Assembly: GCA_018657525.1 (NCBI GenBank)
Contig: JABHWZ010000005.1
Location: 1 to 64,000, forward strand
Direction: 5' to 3'
DNA from: an archaeon
GTDB taxonomy: Archaea > Nanobdellota > Nanobdellia > Pacearchaeales > GW2011-AR1
DNA length: 64,000 bases
Position 1 is the first letter of the stretch. Each line of letters opens with the position of its first letter. Positions 51,001 to 59,572 of this stretch are shown piece after piece. Below the pieces are notes generated by a model. That model was not told the DNA's origin and made no database searches. It saw nothing but the letters and a program-made list of their open reading frames with translations. The translations under genes were made by a program, and so were the position numbers.

Positions 51001-52125
51001 ATTACTCGTTACATCTGTCACATTCCATGAGAAAAGTAAATCCCGTGGAAGCAATACAGAATCATTTGTAGGAAAAATCAAACTAACTACGGGATTATCT
51101 GTATCACTCGGAGCAAAAGAATTATTATAATAAAGATCCTCAACAGCCGATGCGTCGAGGTAACTTCCCTGATAAGAAGCAGTTTTATTCATCTGCTCAC
51201 AGAAAATCAAATAAGATAAATTAGAGGTTAAATTCCAAGTCAAATTAAATTGAGTATTAGTAAGATTTAGATTATATAATAAATTTGAACTTAAAACCTG
51301 TCCTGCATTCCAACAAGTGTTCTCTACTCCCGAGCAATTTTTTAGATAGCATGTTGCATTATCCCGCGCTGAACCATACCCCCCTGCTGGAGCCACACTG
51401 TAGTTAATTTCCACACTCCCAGTACGATTTTCATTATCTGGCCACACAGGAGTAAGAATCTTCACATTATAATTATAAACTCCTCCTCCACAAACACATT
51501 GTTCCCCTTGCCCTAAATCATAAACATATCCATTAGAACACCAATCATCCTTTACCCCATCACAATCTCCATCAAGCAATGCTCCTTCGCCACAAAAAGA
51601 CGCTCCCGGAAAAATAGCCCAGCTGTTATCATCGCAATCAGTAGTACACAAACCAGCAGACGGGTAACCATCTCCATCACAATCAGACCGGCACTCACCA
51701 GCACAGATTACAGTAGCACATAAATTTGAATCAACACCGCAAGCATCAATGACCCCATCGCAACTATTATCAATTCCATCAGTAAGATTTTCCGGTGCTC
51801 CTGGGTAAATGGCGGCGTTTGTGTCGTTGCAATCTATAAGAGTATCTAAGCAAGCAAGAGAAGAGGGAGATTGGGAGTTATAAAAAAAACTATCCCAATC
51901 AGAATCCAAATCTCTTTCTCCACTCCTAGTTAAAATACTCTCAGGGTCAGGACAAGTAGCGACCTCCCAATAAGTAGAATTGTCCTGAATACAACAAGCC
52001 TGCCAAGTAGAAGGATTACAAGAATCTCCATAATTGGTTCCATCAACACAAACAGAAAACGCTGCAGAACAAACAATATGAAGATTCATAAAAAAAACCA
52101 ATATCAACAAAAACCTCTTTAACAT
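48001..52125 (-). CDS. large surface protein, MopC-like and WxCxxW Cys-rich repeats, C-terminal TM
   Basis: Signal peptide; LIDCNDTNAAIYPGAPENLTDGIDNSCDGVIDACG; WVCDDWTSC, WTCGDWGEC; TM FWNWLPIVIFISWLLFTILLINLIL. Confidence 0.85.
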   Translation of the reverse strand: MLKRFLLILVFFMNLHIVCSAAFSVCVDGTNYGDSCNPSTWQACCIQDNSTYWEVATCPDPESILTRSGERDLDSDWDSFFYNSQSPSSLACLDTLIDCNDTNAAIYPGAPENLTDGIDNSCDGVIDACGVDSNLCATVICAGECRSDCDGDGYPSAGLCTTDCDDNSWAIFPGASFCGEGALLDGDCDGVKDDWCSNGYVYDLGQGEQCVCGGGVYNYNVKILTPVWPDNENRTGSVEINYSVAPAGGYGSARDNATCYLKNCSGVENTCWNAGQVLSSNLLYNLNLTNTQFNLTWNLTSNLSYLIFCEQMNKTASYQGSYLDASAVEDLYYNNSFAPSDTDNPVVSLIFPTNDSVLLPRDLLFSWNVTDVTSNPRNCTLYLDDTANVTLSVSTLDVDYKQITEIADGAHNWSVGCYDTSNNSNSILSDTWDFTISSGKTTPAANQSKLDNLGIKRLSLYWIMNIEYWNGAAWQFIASVINDTSTGNEREYKAGNVTGLDTIWNGVAWDSSGQSSGTYRVIASAVDVSGTVLQDVSGTSLTANSNFTLTGGADTTLPYFTTIPANASLDYLVSLGVDFDAIDAVGFDSYVVNDSRFTINSSGYLQNGTILGVATYLLNITINDSSNNLNSTIYQVDVNQIDPSLSIFIDSVFNNKTIPNGTVSNVTCIAGTSQGNLNLTRNDSEADYGSLSVNETTIVGEGYYNYTCTYASTQNYSSNFTTLFLNATTTDVSGPAITLVSPTDSLSTTSTSISFTYNVSDDNDVSNCTLSIGASNYTNSSYVNQSATNTISATLSVASYTWNISCTDSLGNIENSSTRSLTITSSDTGGGDSGGGGCTPQCTGLECGDNGCGGTCGACSDGESCSSGVCEISCTDSCEVGEQETECISDSIARSRNCGVVGECNSWESWLATYCAEGETCSSGECITCEEEWVCDDWTSCIDGEQNRSCRDTQICGTEIIKPNEIQQCISGIEIDYFPQELDIIIALGQDLDFGVEVEDLAGEANIKLDWFVGENLSGDKLGVGKLSDSINYIFDQSEKVKVVIGVDGDLQEILWNVQINQNASLECAPIWHCEETDCIDGDSYSYPYDCVDLNDCGVSFGKPKREECSCYSSWTCGDWGECSSKYYLDDVVEGSSFVQGYQERICTDFGNCEFDRTERKDCELTTAISTDSVEWCDEEYVEVSDKITGELLSRMRRDPILEFSELERLDISLISTSFTGYCDYCFDGEKNHDERGVDCGGPSCPDCLTLGGFWNWLPIVIFISWLLFTILLINLILKNRSSLGNIGEWYNAGAIKERELERELNQFLRGKKAEPSKGGFVIETAKIGHAKGAKLSDVTREKLEKDFVKEKKFTGEDLTLSSEGKMRKRVKKD

Positions 52126-52165
52126 ATACCTTATATCTTTTTATCATATATAAATATTGTGAAAC

Positions 52166-53629
52166 TTATAAATGATCCTCTACCCAAGAATTGAAAGAAA
52201 GTGAATCATCCGAATTAATTAACGACTTAGCTAAAGGAAGGAAGGAAGAAAAAAATGATTTCTGATTTGCTCCCCAAAGATCAAGAAAACCGTCAACTCC
52301 ATAATCCGACATAAATCTAAAATCAACATGAGAAGTATCAGGAACAACAATATTATCAAAAACACTCCCATACTTTTCACAAAGTAAGCTATACCCATGG
52401 CAGAATTCGGGATGATGAATCAGCGCATATCTTGAAGTATGTTGGAGTGGATAGGTCGCCCAATAAGTCATAATTCTAACAGAAATTTCCTCCACATCCC
52501 TCTCAAAGATTTGCTTAGCATTGGGGTCATCTATAAGTTCTAAAAAATGATCAGGGAAAAAGGATTTGTAAGGTTCAGCTTCTTTCCGATTAATACACCT
52601 ATTCATTAAATTTCTAACCTCAAGAGCATCTTCATAAAATCTACCAGCAATATTTGACGCCAAAGCAGGATTTCGTCCAAAATAATCATGACTTTGTTCA
52701 TGAAAAGCAAACCTATAAATATCTAATGAAGAAACTGCTGTAGGATCAGAAAGAACCACCCTTTTTTTTGAGGAGTCGTGTTCTCCGCGACTACTATCAG
52801 AAATATCAAAAAGGCCATTTAAACACGTTTTAAAAAAGGGAGGAGTTCCAGAAAAATCATCTCCAATAATAAAAATAGGAGTATCGTTTCCAGGTGGAAA
52901 GGGACGAGCCTTTAATTCTTGTTTTAATTCCACTAAGTAAGAAGGAGAAATTTGAGAGAAAAAATCATTCCCTAATTTATTTTCATGAATTGTCTTAACT
53001 AACGGAGCCCCTAAAAAGAATCCTAAAATAGAATAGGTTGCAACCCTTCTTAAGGGGCTACTTAACCCCAACCTAATTCCCGCATTTACAACATCAACCC
53101 CAATATTCTTAACCCCCACAGCAACACTCCTAACACTTTCTCCAACAATAGCAACTTCATTCCCCACATGACCAATCCCAGCCACCACACTTCTAAAAGG
53201 ATGCCTAACTACATCTTCAACAGCACCATAAATTTTTACGGCTCCAGCTTCAAAAGCCTCAGCTTTTTGTGCAGTATACTCTAATAATTGATTTCCAGCC
53301 TTGTCAATTGCTTGAAATCCTCCACCCACAAAATCAATTCCCTTCCCTACCCCCCCCAAAACTCTCCCGCCAATTTCTTTAACTTTATCTTTAATATCAT
53401 AATCCCCCACATCAATAACTCCCTCTCCAACTAAACTCCCCCCTTGCGCTAATCCTCCAACATTTCCTCCCCCTAAAACAGCTTCTCCAAATCCTCCCGG
53501 AATAACAGAACTTCCCGCAGAAACTACCTTATTAACTAAATCCTTATGTGAACGAACATACCCTCTAGCATAATCATTAAATCCCTCAAAAAACTGATTT
53601 TGATAATCCATAGGAACAGTCGAAGGCAT
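52166..53629 (-). CDS. putative HExxH metalloprotease-like protein with Gly-rich amphipathic N-terminus
   Basis: FAFHEQSHDYFGRNPALASNIAGRFYEDALE; Gly/Val periodic N-terminal region. Confidence 0.55.
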   Translation of the reverse strand: MPSTVPMDYQNQFFEGFNDYARGYVRSHKDLVNKVVSAGSSVIPGGFGEAVLGGGNVGGLAQGGSLVGEGVIDVGDYDIKDKVKEIGGRVLGGVGKGIDFVGGGFQAIDKAGNQLLEYTAQKAEAFEAGAVKIYGAVEDVVRHPFRSVVAGIGHVGNEVAIVGESVRSVAVGVKNIGVDVVNAGIRLGLSSPLRRVATYSILGFFLGAPLVKTIHENKLGNDFFSQISPSYLVELKQELKARPFPPGNDTPIFIIGDDFSGTPPFFKTCLNGLFDISDSSRGEHDSSKKRVVLSDPTAVSSLDIYRFAFHEQSHDYFGRNPALASNIAGRFYEDALEVRNLMNRCINRKEAEPYKSFFPDHFLELIDDPNAKQIFERDVEEISVRIMTYWATYPLQHTSRYALIHHPEFCHGYSLLCEKYGSVFDNIVVPDTSHVDFRFMSDYGVDGFLDLWGANQKSFFSSFLPLAKSLINSDDSLSFNSWVEDHL

Positions 53630-53892
53630 TATTCTTTACCTCCAATATGTCGCACATGATAATTATAAAATCTAAATGCCAGCCGATCTAATTTTCTCAA
53701 TTTTGCCTTATCTTCTTGTCCAACTGCAAATTTTTCCAAATCAATTCCACAATATTCAAACATACGAGATAAAAAAGGTGCTAGAATATCATAATCAACT
53801 TCAACAGCAGAATCATTTGAGTTACCAACGTCTAAAGAATTCTCGTAGTCTCCTGCAAAATCTCCATCACCCCTCTCATTAGATGATTGCAT
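53629..53892 (-). CDS. hypothetical protein
   Basis: 87-aa ORF abutting the 52166-53629 gene. Confidence 0.55.
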   Translation of the reverse strand: MQSSNERGDGDFAGDYENSLDVGNSNDSAVEVDYDILAPFLSRMFEYCGIDLEKFAVGQEDKAKLRKLDRLAFRFYNYHVRHIGGKE

Positions 53893-53984
53893 TTTATTTA
53901 TTAGTTAATTTAATTTGTAAATGTTTCTTTGATTAATCCCACGCATAGGGTTTTATTTTATCTTTATAAGTTTGCAAGATAAAT

Positions 53985-54425
53985 TTAAGCAGTTTCAAAA
54001 AGAACAACCTCCGGCAAAGGATCAGGCTCCATATAAAGTTCATCTGGGATGTCAAAAGGTTCCTCTAAAAGTTTTATCGCCTTCCGAAGTGCTTTCTGAA
54101 GGGGAGAAGGTTTATCCCTTAAATCCCTCATTTTCTTAGAAGCAGATCTAATTTTTACTTTTAATCTTTTTGCAGAATGAATCAAATCAGAATATGCGAC
54201 ATTAGAATCTCTATCAATCTCATCTAAATCTAAGGATAACTTTTTAACATCATCACGAAGAGCTTGAGTTCCTTTAGAAACAGCAGTACATTTTGTAACT
54301 AAATCACTTTGAGAACTATTCTCTGCATATTTTTCTCCTGCAAAAGAAGAATACCCTAAAACTAACATTCCCAAACCATACACACAAGATTTCAAACTTC
54401 CCATTTTACCAAACCTCCCACGCAA
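53985..54425 (-). CDS. hypothetical exported protein
   Basis: N-terminal signal-like segment VYGLGMLVLGYSSFAG. Confidence 0.55.
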   Translation of the reverse strand: MRGRFGKMGSLKSCVYGLGMLVLGYSSFAGEKYAENSSQSDLVTKCTAVSKGTQALRDDVKKLSLDLDEIDRDSNVAYSDLIHSAKRLKVKIRSASKKMRDLRDKPSPLQKALRKAIKLLEEPFDIPDELYMEPDPLPEVVLFETA

Positions 54426-54644
54426 AATTTTTTCTTTGAACTTTCCAATTATTTATCAATTTCATGGATTTCGAACGTTCGGTTTTTCCCTCAAACATTC
54501 TTACTGGCATTCCACTAACAGCTTTTATTTTCATATAATTTCTAGTCAAAAATACTTTATAAACTTTTCTATTCTGTTACCACTACATAATAAGACAAAT
54601 AACAATTTACGTTACTTGCATCTAACAAATAACAAACTATTAAA

Positions 54645-54684
54645 CCTAAAACCAATCACGAATAAAAAGCACAATTCAATTTTT
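54645..54684. repeat. 40-bp perfect direct repeat, left copy
   Basis: cctaaaaccaatcacgaataaaaagcacaattcaattttt identical to 57171-57210. Confidence 0.95.
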
Positions 54685-56094
54685 TTCAATCCAACTAAAA
54701 ATTTCTTTTTTAATATTTTCCTTTTCTGCATCTCTTAATGACAAATGCCCTCCCTCAAAACAAAGAACCTTGCCTCCACAAATGGACTTTATAATCTTAA
54801 GTTGATTTATACAATTTAAATCCTTTTTTCCATGAATCAAAAGACAATTATTATTAAATTTAGAAGTGTTGATAAATTTATCTTGGATTAATTCATTAAA
54901 CCCGCCATCATTCATTCTAATCACATTTTTAAAACCATTCTTGATAAATTTTAAAACTTTAAAATTTTCCTTAAAATTTGGATAAAATTTTTTAAAACTT
55001 AATAAGGGGGAAATTAAAATTCCTTTCATATTAAAAAAGTTTTGTAAAAGCTTAATACCAATAAAACTTCCAAAACTAGAACCTAATAAATATATATTTG
55101 CTTCCTCAAATTTTAATGAAAACTCTTTACCACCAAAAAATTCATTAAACTTCCCTCCTTCCTTAATGTATTTAACTAATTCAAAAATCGCTCTGGAAGG
55201 ATCTTCCTTGAGAAACCGTCCTTCACTTTCATAACACCCACTATATCTTGGGAACAAAACAGCATATCCCCTTCTAGAAAATTCTTTCATAAGAATTTGA
55301 CTTTTAGGAAATGAAGGAAATCCATCCAATAAAATTATTAATTTCCCCCTATTTAAAAACTTATTAGGCATACAAAATTCAAAAAAAATTTCATCATATT
55401 TACTTTTAAAAATCACTGGTTCCCTCAAAATATTTTCAAAATTAACTTTAAGATTTCTATATTCTGAATCTTCAATCAGCCTTTTCAATTTTTTTTCACC
55501 AAATTTTAAAAGAAGAAACCTTGTCAATTCTTCTTGTCTATTAAGATGCATTAAATGATTTTCTATTCTTTCTTCCTGAGGATTTAAACAATTTTTATAG
55601 TATAACAATCGAGTTATCAGTGTAGAATCAAGTCCAGCATAAAAGAATTCCATAGCCTCACCAAGAATCTGAATTTTAGCTTTAACTTTATCTTGACGAA
55701 ATAATGAATAAAAATCTTTTATATGTCCTGGACGCAAATTAATATTCCCCTTAGGTAAATCTTCTTTTTTATCTAGCATAAATTGAAACCCATAATCATC
55801 ATTTTTTTTCATCACCCATGAAAATTCGTGAAAGGTATATTTTTGAAGATATCCTTTCTTCTTAAAATCCTTCTTCAAATCACCCAACTTATCTAAAAAC
55901 TTCTTTGTCACAAAAATATCTAAATCTGTATCTTCTTTCAAAGCCTCCACCTGCCCAGTCAAAAAATATACCGCCCAACTACCTGTAATTACAACCTCCT
56001 CATTCAAATTATGTTTATTAATTACCCATAGAAAATCAGAAAAAATTTTATGACTCATCCAACTATAATCTAAATGAAGCTCTGTATTAGACAT
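54676..56094 (-). CDS. nucleotidyltransferase-like domain fused to alpha/beta hydrolase
   Basis: N-term ITGSWAVYFLTGQ...DTDLDIFVTKKFLDKL; C-term LIILLDGFPSFPKS, LLGSSFGSFIGIKLL nucleophile elbow, CLLIHGKKD, GGHLSLRD. Confidence 0.7.
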   Translation of the reverse strand: MSNTELHLDYSWMSHKIFSDFLWVINKHNLNEEVVITGSWAVYFLTGQVEALKEDTDLDIFVTKKFLDKLGDLKKDFKKKGYLQKYTFHEFSWVMKKNDDYGFQFMLDKKEDLPKGNINLRPGHIKDFYSLFRQDKVKAKIQILGEAMEFFYAGLDSTLITRLLYYKNCLNPQEERIENHLMHLNRQEELTRFLLLKFGEKKLKRLIEDSEYRNLKVNFENILREPVIFKSKYDEIFFEFCMPNKFLNRGKLIILLDGFPSFPKSQILMKEFSRRGYAVLFPRYSGCYESEGRFLKEDPSRAIFELVKYIKEGGKFNEFFGGKEFSLKFEEANIYLLGSSFGSFIGIKLLQNFFNMKGILISPLLSFKKFYPNFKENFKVLKFIKNGFKNVIRMNDGGFNELIQDKFINTSKFNNNCLLIHGKKDLNCINQLKIIKSICGGKVLCFEGGHLSLRDAEKENIKKEIFSWIEKN

Positions 56095-57073
56095 TTGCTT
56101 TCCCGACCCCCCTGTATCTTCTCAATACTTCAATGACATGTTGTGTACCTATTTTCTTTAACTCTCCACTAGTTAAAACTCCAGATTCATATTTTGAGCA
56201 AATATCTTGAAAAACCACTTCATCTTCCAAAGTATATCCTAAAATTTCTATCATAGCATCCTCCTCAAGATTGCCCCCATTTCTCCTATGTTCCTCTAAT
56301 GTCGAACCTCCCCCACTTCTAGATCGATTAATCTTCTTTTGAATAGTAACTTCATCATCACTTAAAACAATGTAACTATTTATCTTTTTTCTTGTCATCT
56401 TTCCCCCATTCATCCCCCTCATAAAACGATGATAAATTCCAGCAGGTAAATTAATTCCTTTTGCCTTTCTCAAAATATCTCTAATAAAAGAAACATTAGG
56501 ATCCTGATTTATTCCTCCCACAATTAATGCTGAAGAAGAATTTGTTTCCTGAGCATAAACTAAATCAGATAAAGTCATTAAAAAACTTTGATAATGAGAA
56601 AATTTATTTGTTCCAAAAATCCTCTCGAATTTCCTTTGATCAATTAATCTGCCAAGAGAAATTCCTCTCTTAAAATATCTACCAAGTTGATTAGACTGAT
56701 ACATGAAATCAATATTTCCAATATCTACCCCAGAAGATTCTAAATAAGGGATAAAAATTTTTTCAAAATCCTCTTTAAAATCCCCCTCACTTATCCCCTT
56801 AACACTTTGTGCCTCAATATCTGCAGCAGAAATAACTACTTTCTTGCCACACTTTTGAAAAAATTTAATTTCATCAAATAAAACCTTTGTTCCTAAATGA
56901 ACTATTGAAGGATTTAAAACTCCTGCAATAACAAAAAAATCCCTATTCAATATCTCTTCTAACCCCCTTTGAGCATAAATAATATTTCTAGTTAAAAGAT
57001 GATTCATCTTTCCAAAAATTCCTTCATCCACTATTGGCCTAACATTATTCTTTAATTCTGTTTTAAATTTCAT
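56087..57073 (-). CDS. divergent TrpRS-like class I aaRS paralog
   Basis: VHLGT (HIGH-like), GGKMTRKK (KMSKS-like, degenerate), SGGGSTLEEHRRNGGNLEEDAMIEIL shared with TrpRS. Confidence 0.72.
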   Translation of the reverse strand: MKFKTELKNNVRPIVDEGIFGKMNHLLTRNIIYAQRGLEEILNRDFFVIAGVLNPSIVHLGTKVLFDEIKFFQKCGKKVVISAADIEAQSVKGISEGDFKEDFEKIFIPYLESSGVDIGNIDFMYQSNQLGRYFKRGISLGRLIDQRKFERIFGTNKFSHYQSFLMTLSDLVYAQETNSSSALIVGGINQDPNVSFIRDILRKAKGINLPAGIYHRFMRGMNGGKMTRKKINSYIVLSDDEVTIQKKINRSRSGGGSTLEEHRRNGGNLEEDAMIEILGYTLEDEVVFQDICSKYESGVLTSGELKKIGTQHVIEVLRRYRGVGKANV

Positions 57074-57170
57074 ACCATTTACTATAAATTAGAATTTTTA
57101 AAACTTCTGTTAGTTAAATCAACTAAAAATTAACTACTGCAAAAATCCCTAACTTAATTTTTTTCAAACC

Positions 57171-57210
57171 CCTAAAACCAATCACGAATAAAAAGCACAA
57201 TTCAATTTTT
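57171..57210. repeat. 40-bp perfect direct repeat, right copy
   Basis: Identical to 54645-54684; overlaps the 3' end of the NUDIX-sulfotransferase gene. Confidence 0.95.
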
Positions 57211-58342
57211 CCATCTTTAAATTTAATTGATTAATTTCTTTTTTAGAAAGATATTCTTTATGGCCCCCAACCACTCCTCGCCTTATTTTATATGATTCTG
57301 GATTCTTACAATCCCCTGGAGCCAATCTAGGAACCGAAAATAAATTATCTTTTTCCATCCTATGCATTTCATTAAAAGAAGAATCTTTAATTGCATCCTG
57401 AATTAACTTAGAATCGATATCCTTAATATTCAAAAAATCTAAAATCCCATTAATCCATTTTTCAGGTTCAGAAAATAAATCCTCATATCTAATTAAAAAA
57501 AAGTTAGGATCATCAATATACTTCAACCAAATATTATAATAATTAATAATAGTATCGAATCCTCCTCGAGATTCTAACAAAAAATCTGAAAGACTACCCT
57601 TATATCTATGGCGCCTCTGTGATTGATGAAAATACCAAGAAACAATTACATCCCGAGGATCTCGAATTAAAAAAATTATTTTCTTCCTCAATAAATTATT
57701 TTTACATTTACTCAATTCTCCAACCTTCTTAAACTGAGGATAATCTTCATGAATTAAAGCCATACTTGGCAAATTTTTAATTGGAAAAGTTGTTTTTTCT
57801 AAACTAGTGATATAATCTAAAGGCAAATCAAATTTCTTTTGAAAAATTTTAGCAAGAATCATAGCAAGCCAAGTTCTTCCACATTTAGGAAACGATACTA
57901 AAAGCGAATTTGCAATACAAATCTTAATCCAATCATTAGCTTTCTTAAACACTTCAATATCAGTAATATTAATTAACTTATCCAAAATATCATCATACTC
58001 CCCCCAAAAAAATTCTGAATGTTCATCAGAAAGTAAAGTTGTTTTCTGTTGAACTTCTGCCAAAAAATATGTAACCGTTTTATCCTGCACAATCCCGTCT
58101 TTTTCAAAAGAATAAAAAATATCTTCTACAAAATTCTCATCCAAAACAAAATTCCTTATCCCTGTCTCTTCAATAATTTCTCGTTTAGCAGTTTCTTTTT
58201 TTTTCTCTCCTTCTTCTATTCTACCCTTAGGAAAACCCCAATGTGCCCCTGTTTTAATATGTTTAAGCAAAAGATATTGGATTACTCCATTCTTAATACA
58301 ATAAACAATTCCCCCTGCCGAATTAATTTGAATAGAATTCAT
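57182..58342 (-). CDS. NUDIX hydrolase-sulfotransferase fusion
   Basis: NUDIX box GRIEEGEKKKETAKREIIEETGI; PAPS motifs SFPKCGRTWLAMILAK and IIFLIRDPRDVIVSWYFHQ. Confidence 0.85.
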   Translation of the reverse strand: MNSIQINSAGGIVYCIKNGVIQYLLLKHIKTGAHWGFPKGRIEEGEKKKETAKREIIEETGIRNFVLDENFVEDIFYSFEKDGIVQDKTVTYFLAEVQQKTTLLSDEHSEFFWGEYDDILDKLINITDIEVFKKANDWIKICIANSLLVSFPKCGRTWLAMILAKIFQKKFDLPLDYITSLEKTTFPIKNLPSMALIHEDYPQFKKVGELSKCKNNLLRKKIIFLIRDPRDVIVSWYFHQSQRRHRYKGSLSDFLLESRGGFDTIINYYNIWLKYIDDPNFFLIRYEDLFSEPEKWINGILDFLNIKDIDSKLIQDAIKDSSFNEMHRMEKDNLFSVPRLAPGDCKNPESYKIRRGVVGGHKEYLSKKEINQLNLKMEKLNCAFYS

Positions 58343-58343
58343 C

Positions 58344-58967
58344 TTAAATCAATCCTTGGATAGTATGCATAATATATTCTGAAGTATTTTTAATGCTATC
58401 CTCTGCATTTAATCGATAAATAACCCCCGAGTCCCTTTGCTTTCTTATAGCTTCATCCATAAATCCCAAATATTTTCCAAAAATATCTGAAACAATCTCC
58501 GGAGATCTTTTTTTAATCACTTCATTCATTGTCAAAGGATTTTGAAACTCTAATAAAAAATGAGCATTCTCAATTGAAAAATATCCCCCCTCTTGATTTA
58601 ATTTATCTACAAATAAACATGATTCTTTCAATCCCTTTCCAGTCCTTTGCATGCAATGTGCTACACACGAAGAATAAATAGTTATAAATCCTCTGTCCTC
58701 CAAAACAATATCTTTATCCATCTTAAAAGTCAACTCATCTCTACGCACAGTACTTTCCAAATTAGCCAAAATTATTTCTTCCACAGGAGCATTATGATAC
58801 CAATCCACTCTTTGAGAAAAATCTTTAGGAAATCTTTCATCCAAAGGTAATCTTTTCGAAGCTACCCCCACAGCCAATCCCCTTTTTTGTAACAAAGATA
58901 AAACAGCATTTATTTGTTCAGTCTTTCCAGAAGTATCAATTCCTCCAATCTCAAATACCTTTTTCAT
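58344..58967 (-). CDS. thymidylate-kinase-like P-loop kinase
   Basis: FEIGGIDTSGKTEQINAVLSLLQKRG; DIVLEDRGFITIYSS. Confidence 0.7.
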   Translation of the reverse strand: MKKVFEIGGIDTSGKTEQINAVLSLLQKRGLAVGVASKRLPLDERFPKDFSQRVDWYHNAPVEEIILANLESTVRRDELTFKMDKDIVLEDRGFITIYSSCVAHCMQRTGKGLKESCLFVDKLNQEGGYFSIENAHFLLEFQNPLTMNEVIKKRSPEIVSDIFGKYLGFMDEAIRKQRDSGVIYRLNAEDSIKNTSEYIMHTIQGLI

Positions 58968-59572
58968 TTGCCCTTCACTAAAAGTTTTAATATTTGATTT
59001 CTAGTCTTCACAAGATCACAATTAACCACACAAGGAACATTATTTGTCTTGGCATCTTGTAATAAATAATCTTGTATGATTCTTGCTTTAGGAAATCGCT
59101 CATAAAATCTCTTGGGATTTATTCCTCCAAACTCTTTTTTTCGTCTTGCAATATTTAATAAATGATTTTTTTCAGAACACCCCACCATAATTAAATGAAA
59201 ATTCTTCTTCTTCAAATATTCTTCAAAAAAAGAAGGAATTATCTGAACACCCTCAATTATGGTATCCTTTCCTAAAACATATGCTCTCTCAATAATCCTG
59301 ATTATTGAGAGTAAAATTGATTCACAATATTTTATGAACGAACAAATAACACTCATCTCTGAATCATCGTTTACGTGTTCCCAAGCAGTTGTAGAATTAT
59401 AATATAAATATGGTTGATCATTCTTAGAACTAAACCCCCTAATCGCCTCCCTAACAACATCTACATCCACTATTTGGCTTATCTTCAATTTCTTCCCCAA
59501 TTCTAAACTAAGAGCAGATTTTCCCACATAAGAAGCCCCTCCAATCAAAATTATTTTGGGATTTTTAACCAT
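58964..59572 (-). CDS. 2-phosphoglycerate-kinase-like P-loop kinase
   Basis: IILIGGASYVGKSALSLELGKKL; VDVDVVREAIRG; TIIEGVQIIPSF. Confidence 0.65.
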   Translation of the reverse strand: MVKNPKIILIGGASYVGKSALSLELGKKLKISQIVDVDVVREAIRGFSSKNDQPYLYYNSTTAWEHVNDDSEMSVICSFIKYCESILLSIIRIIERAYVLGKDTIIEGVQIIPSFFEEYLKKKNFHLIMVGCSEKNHLLNIARRKKEFGGINPKRFYERFPKARIIQDYLLQDAKTNNVPCVVNCDLVKTRNQILKLLVKGK

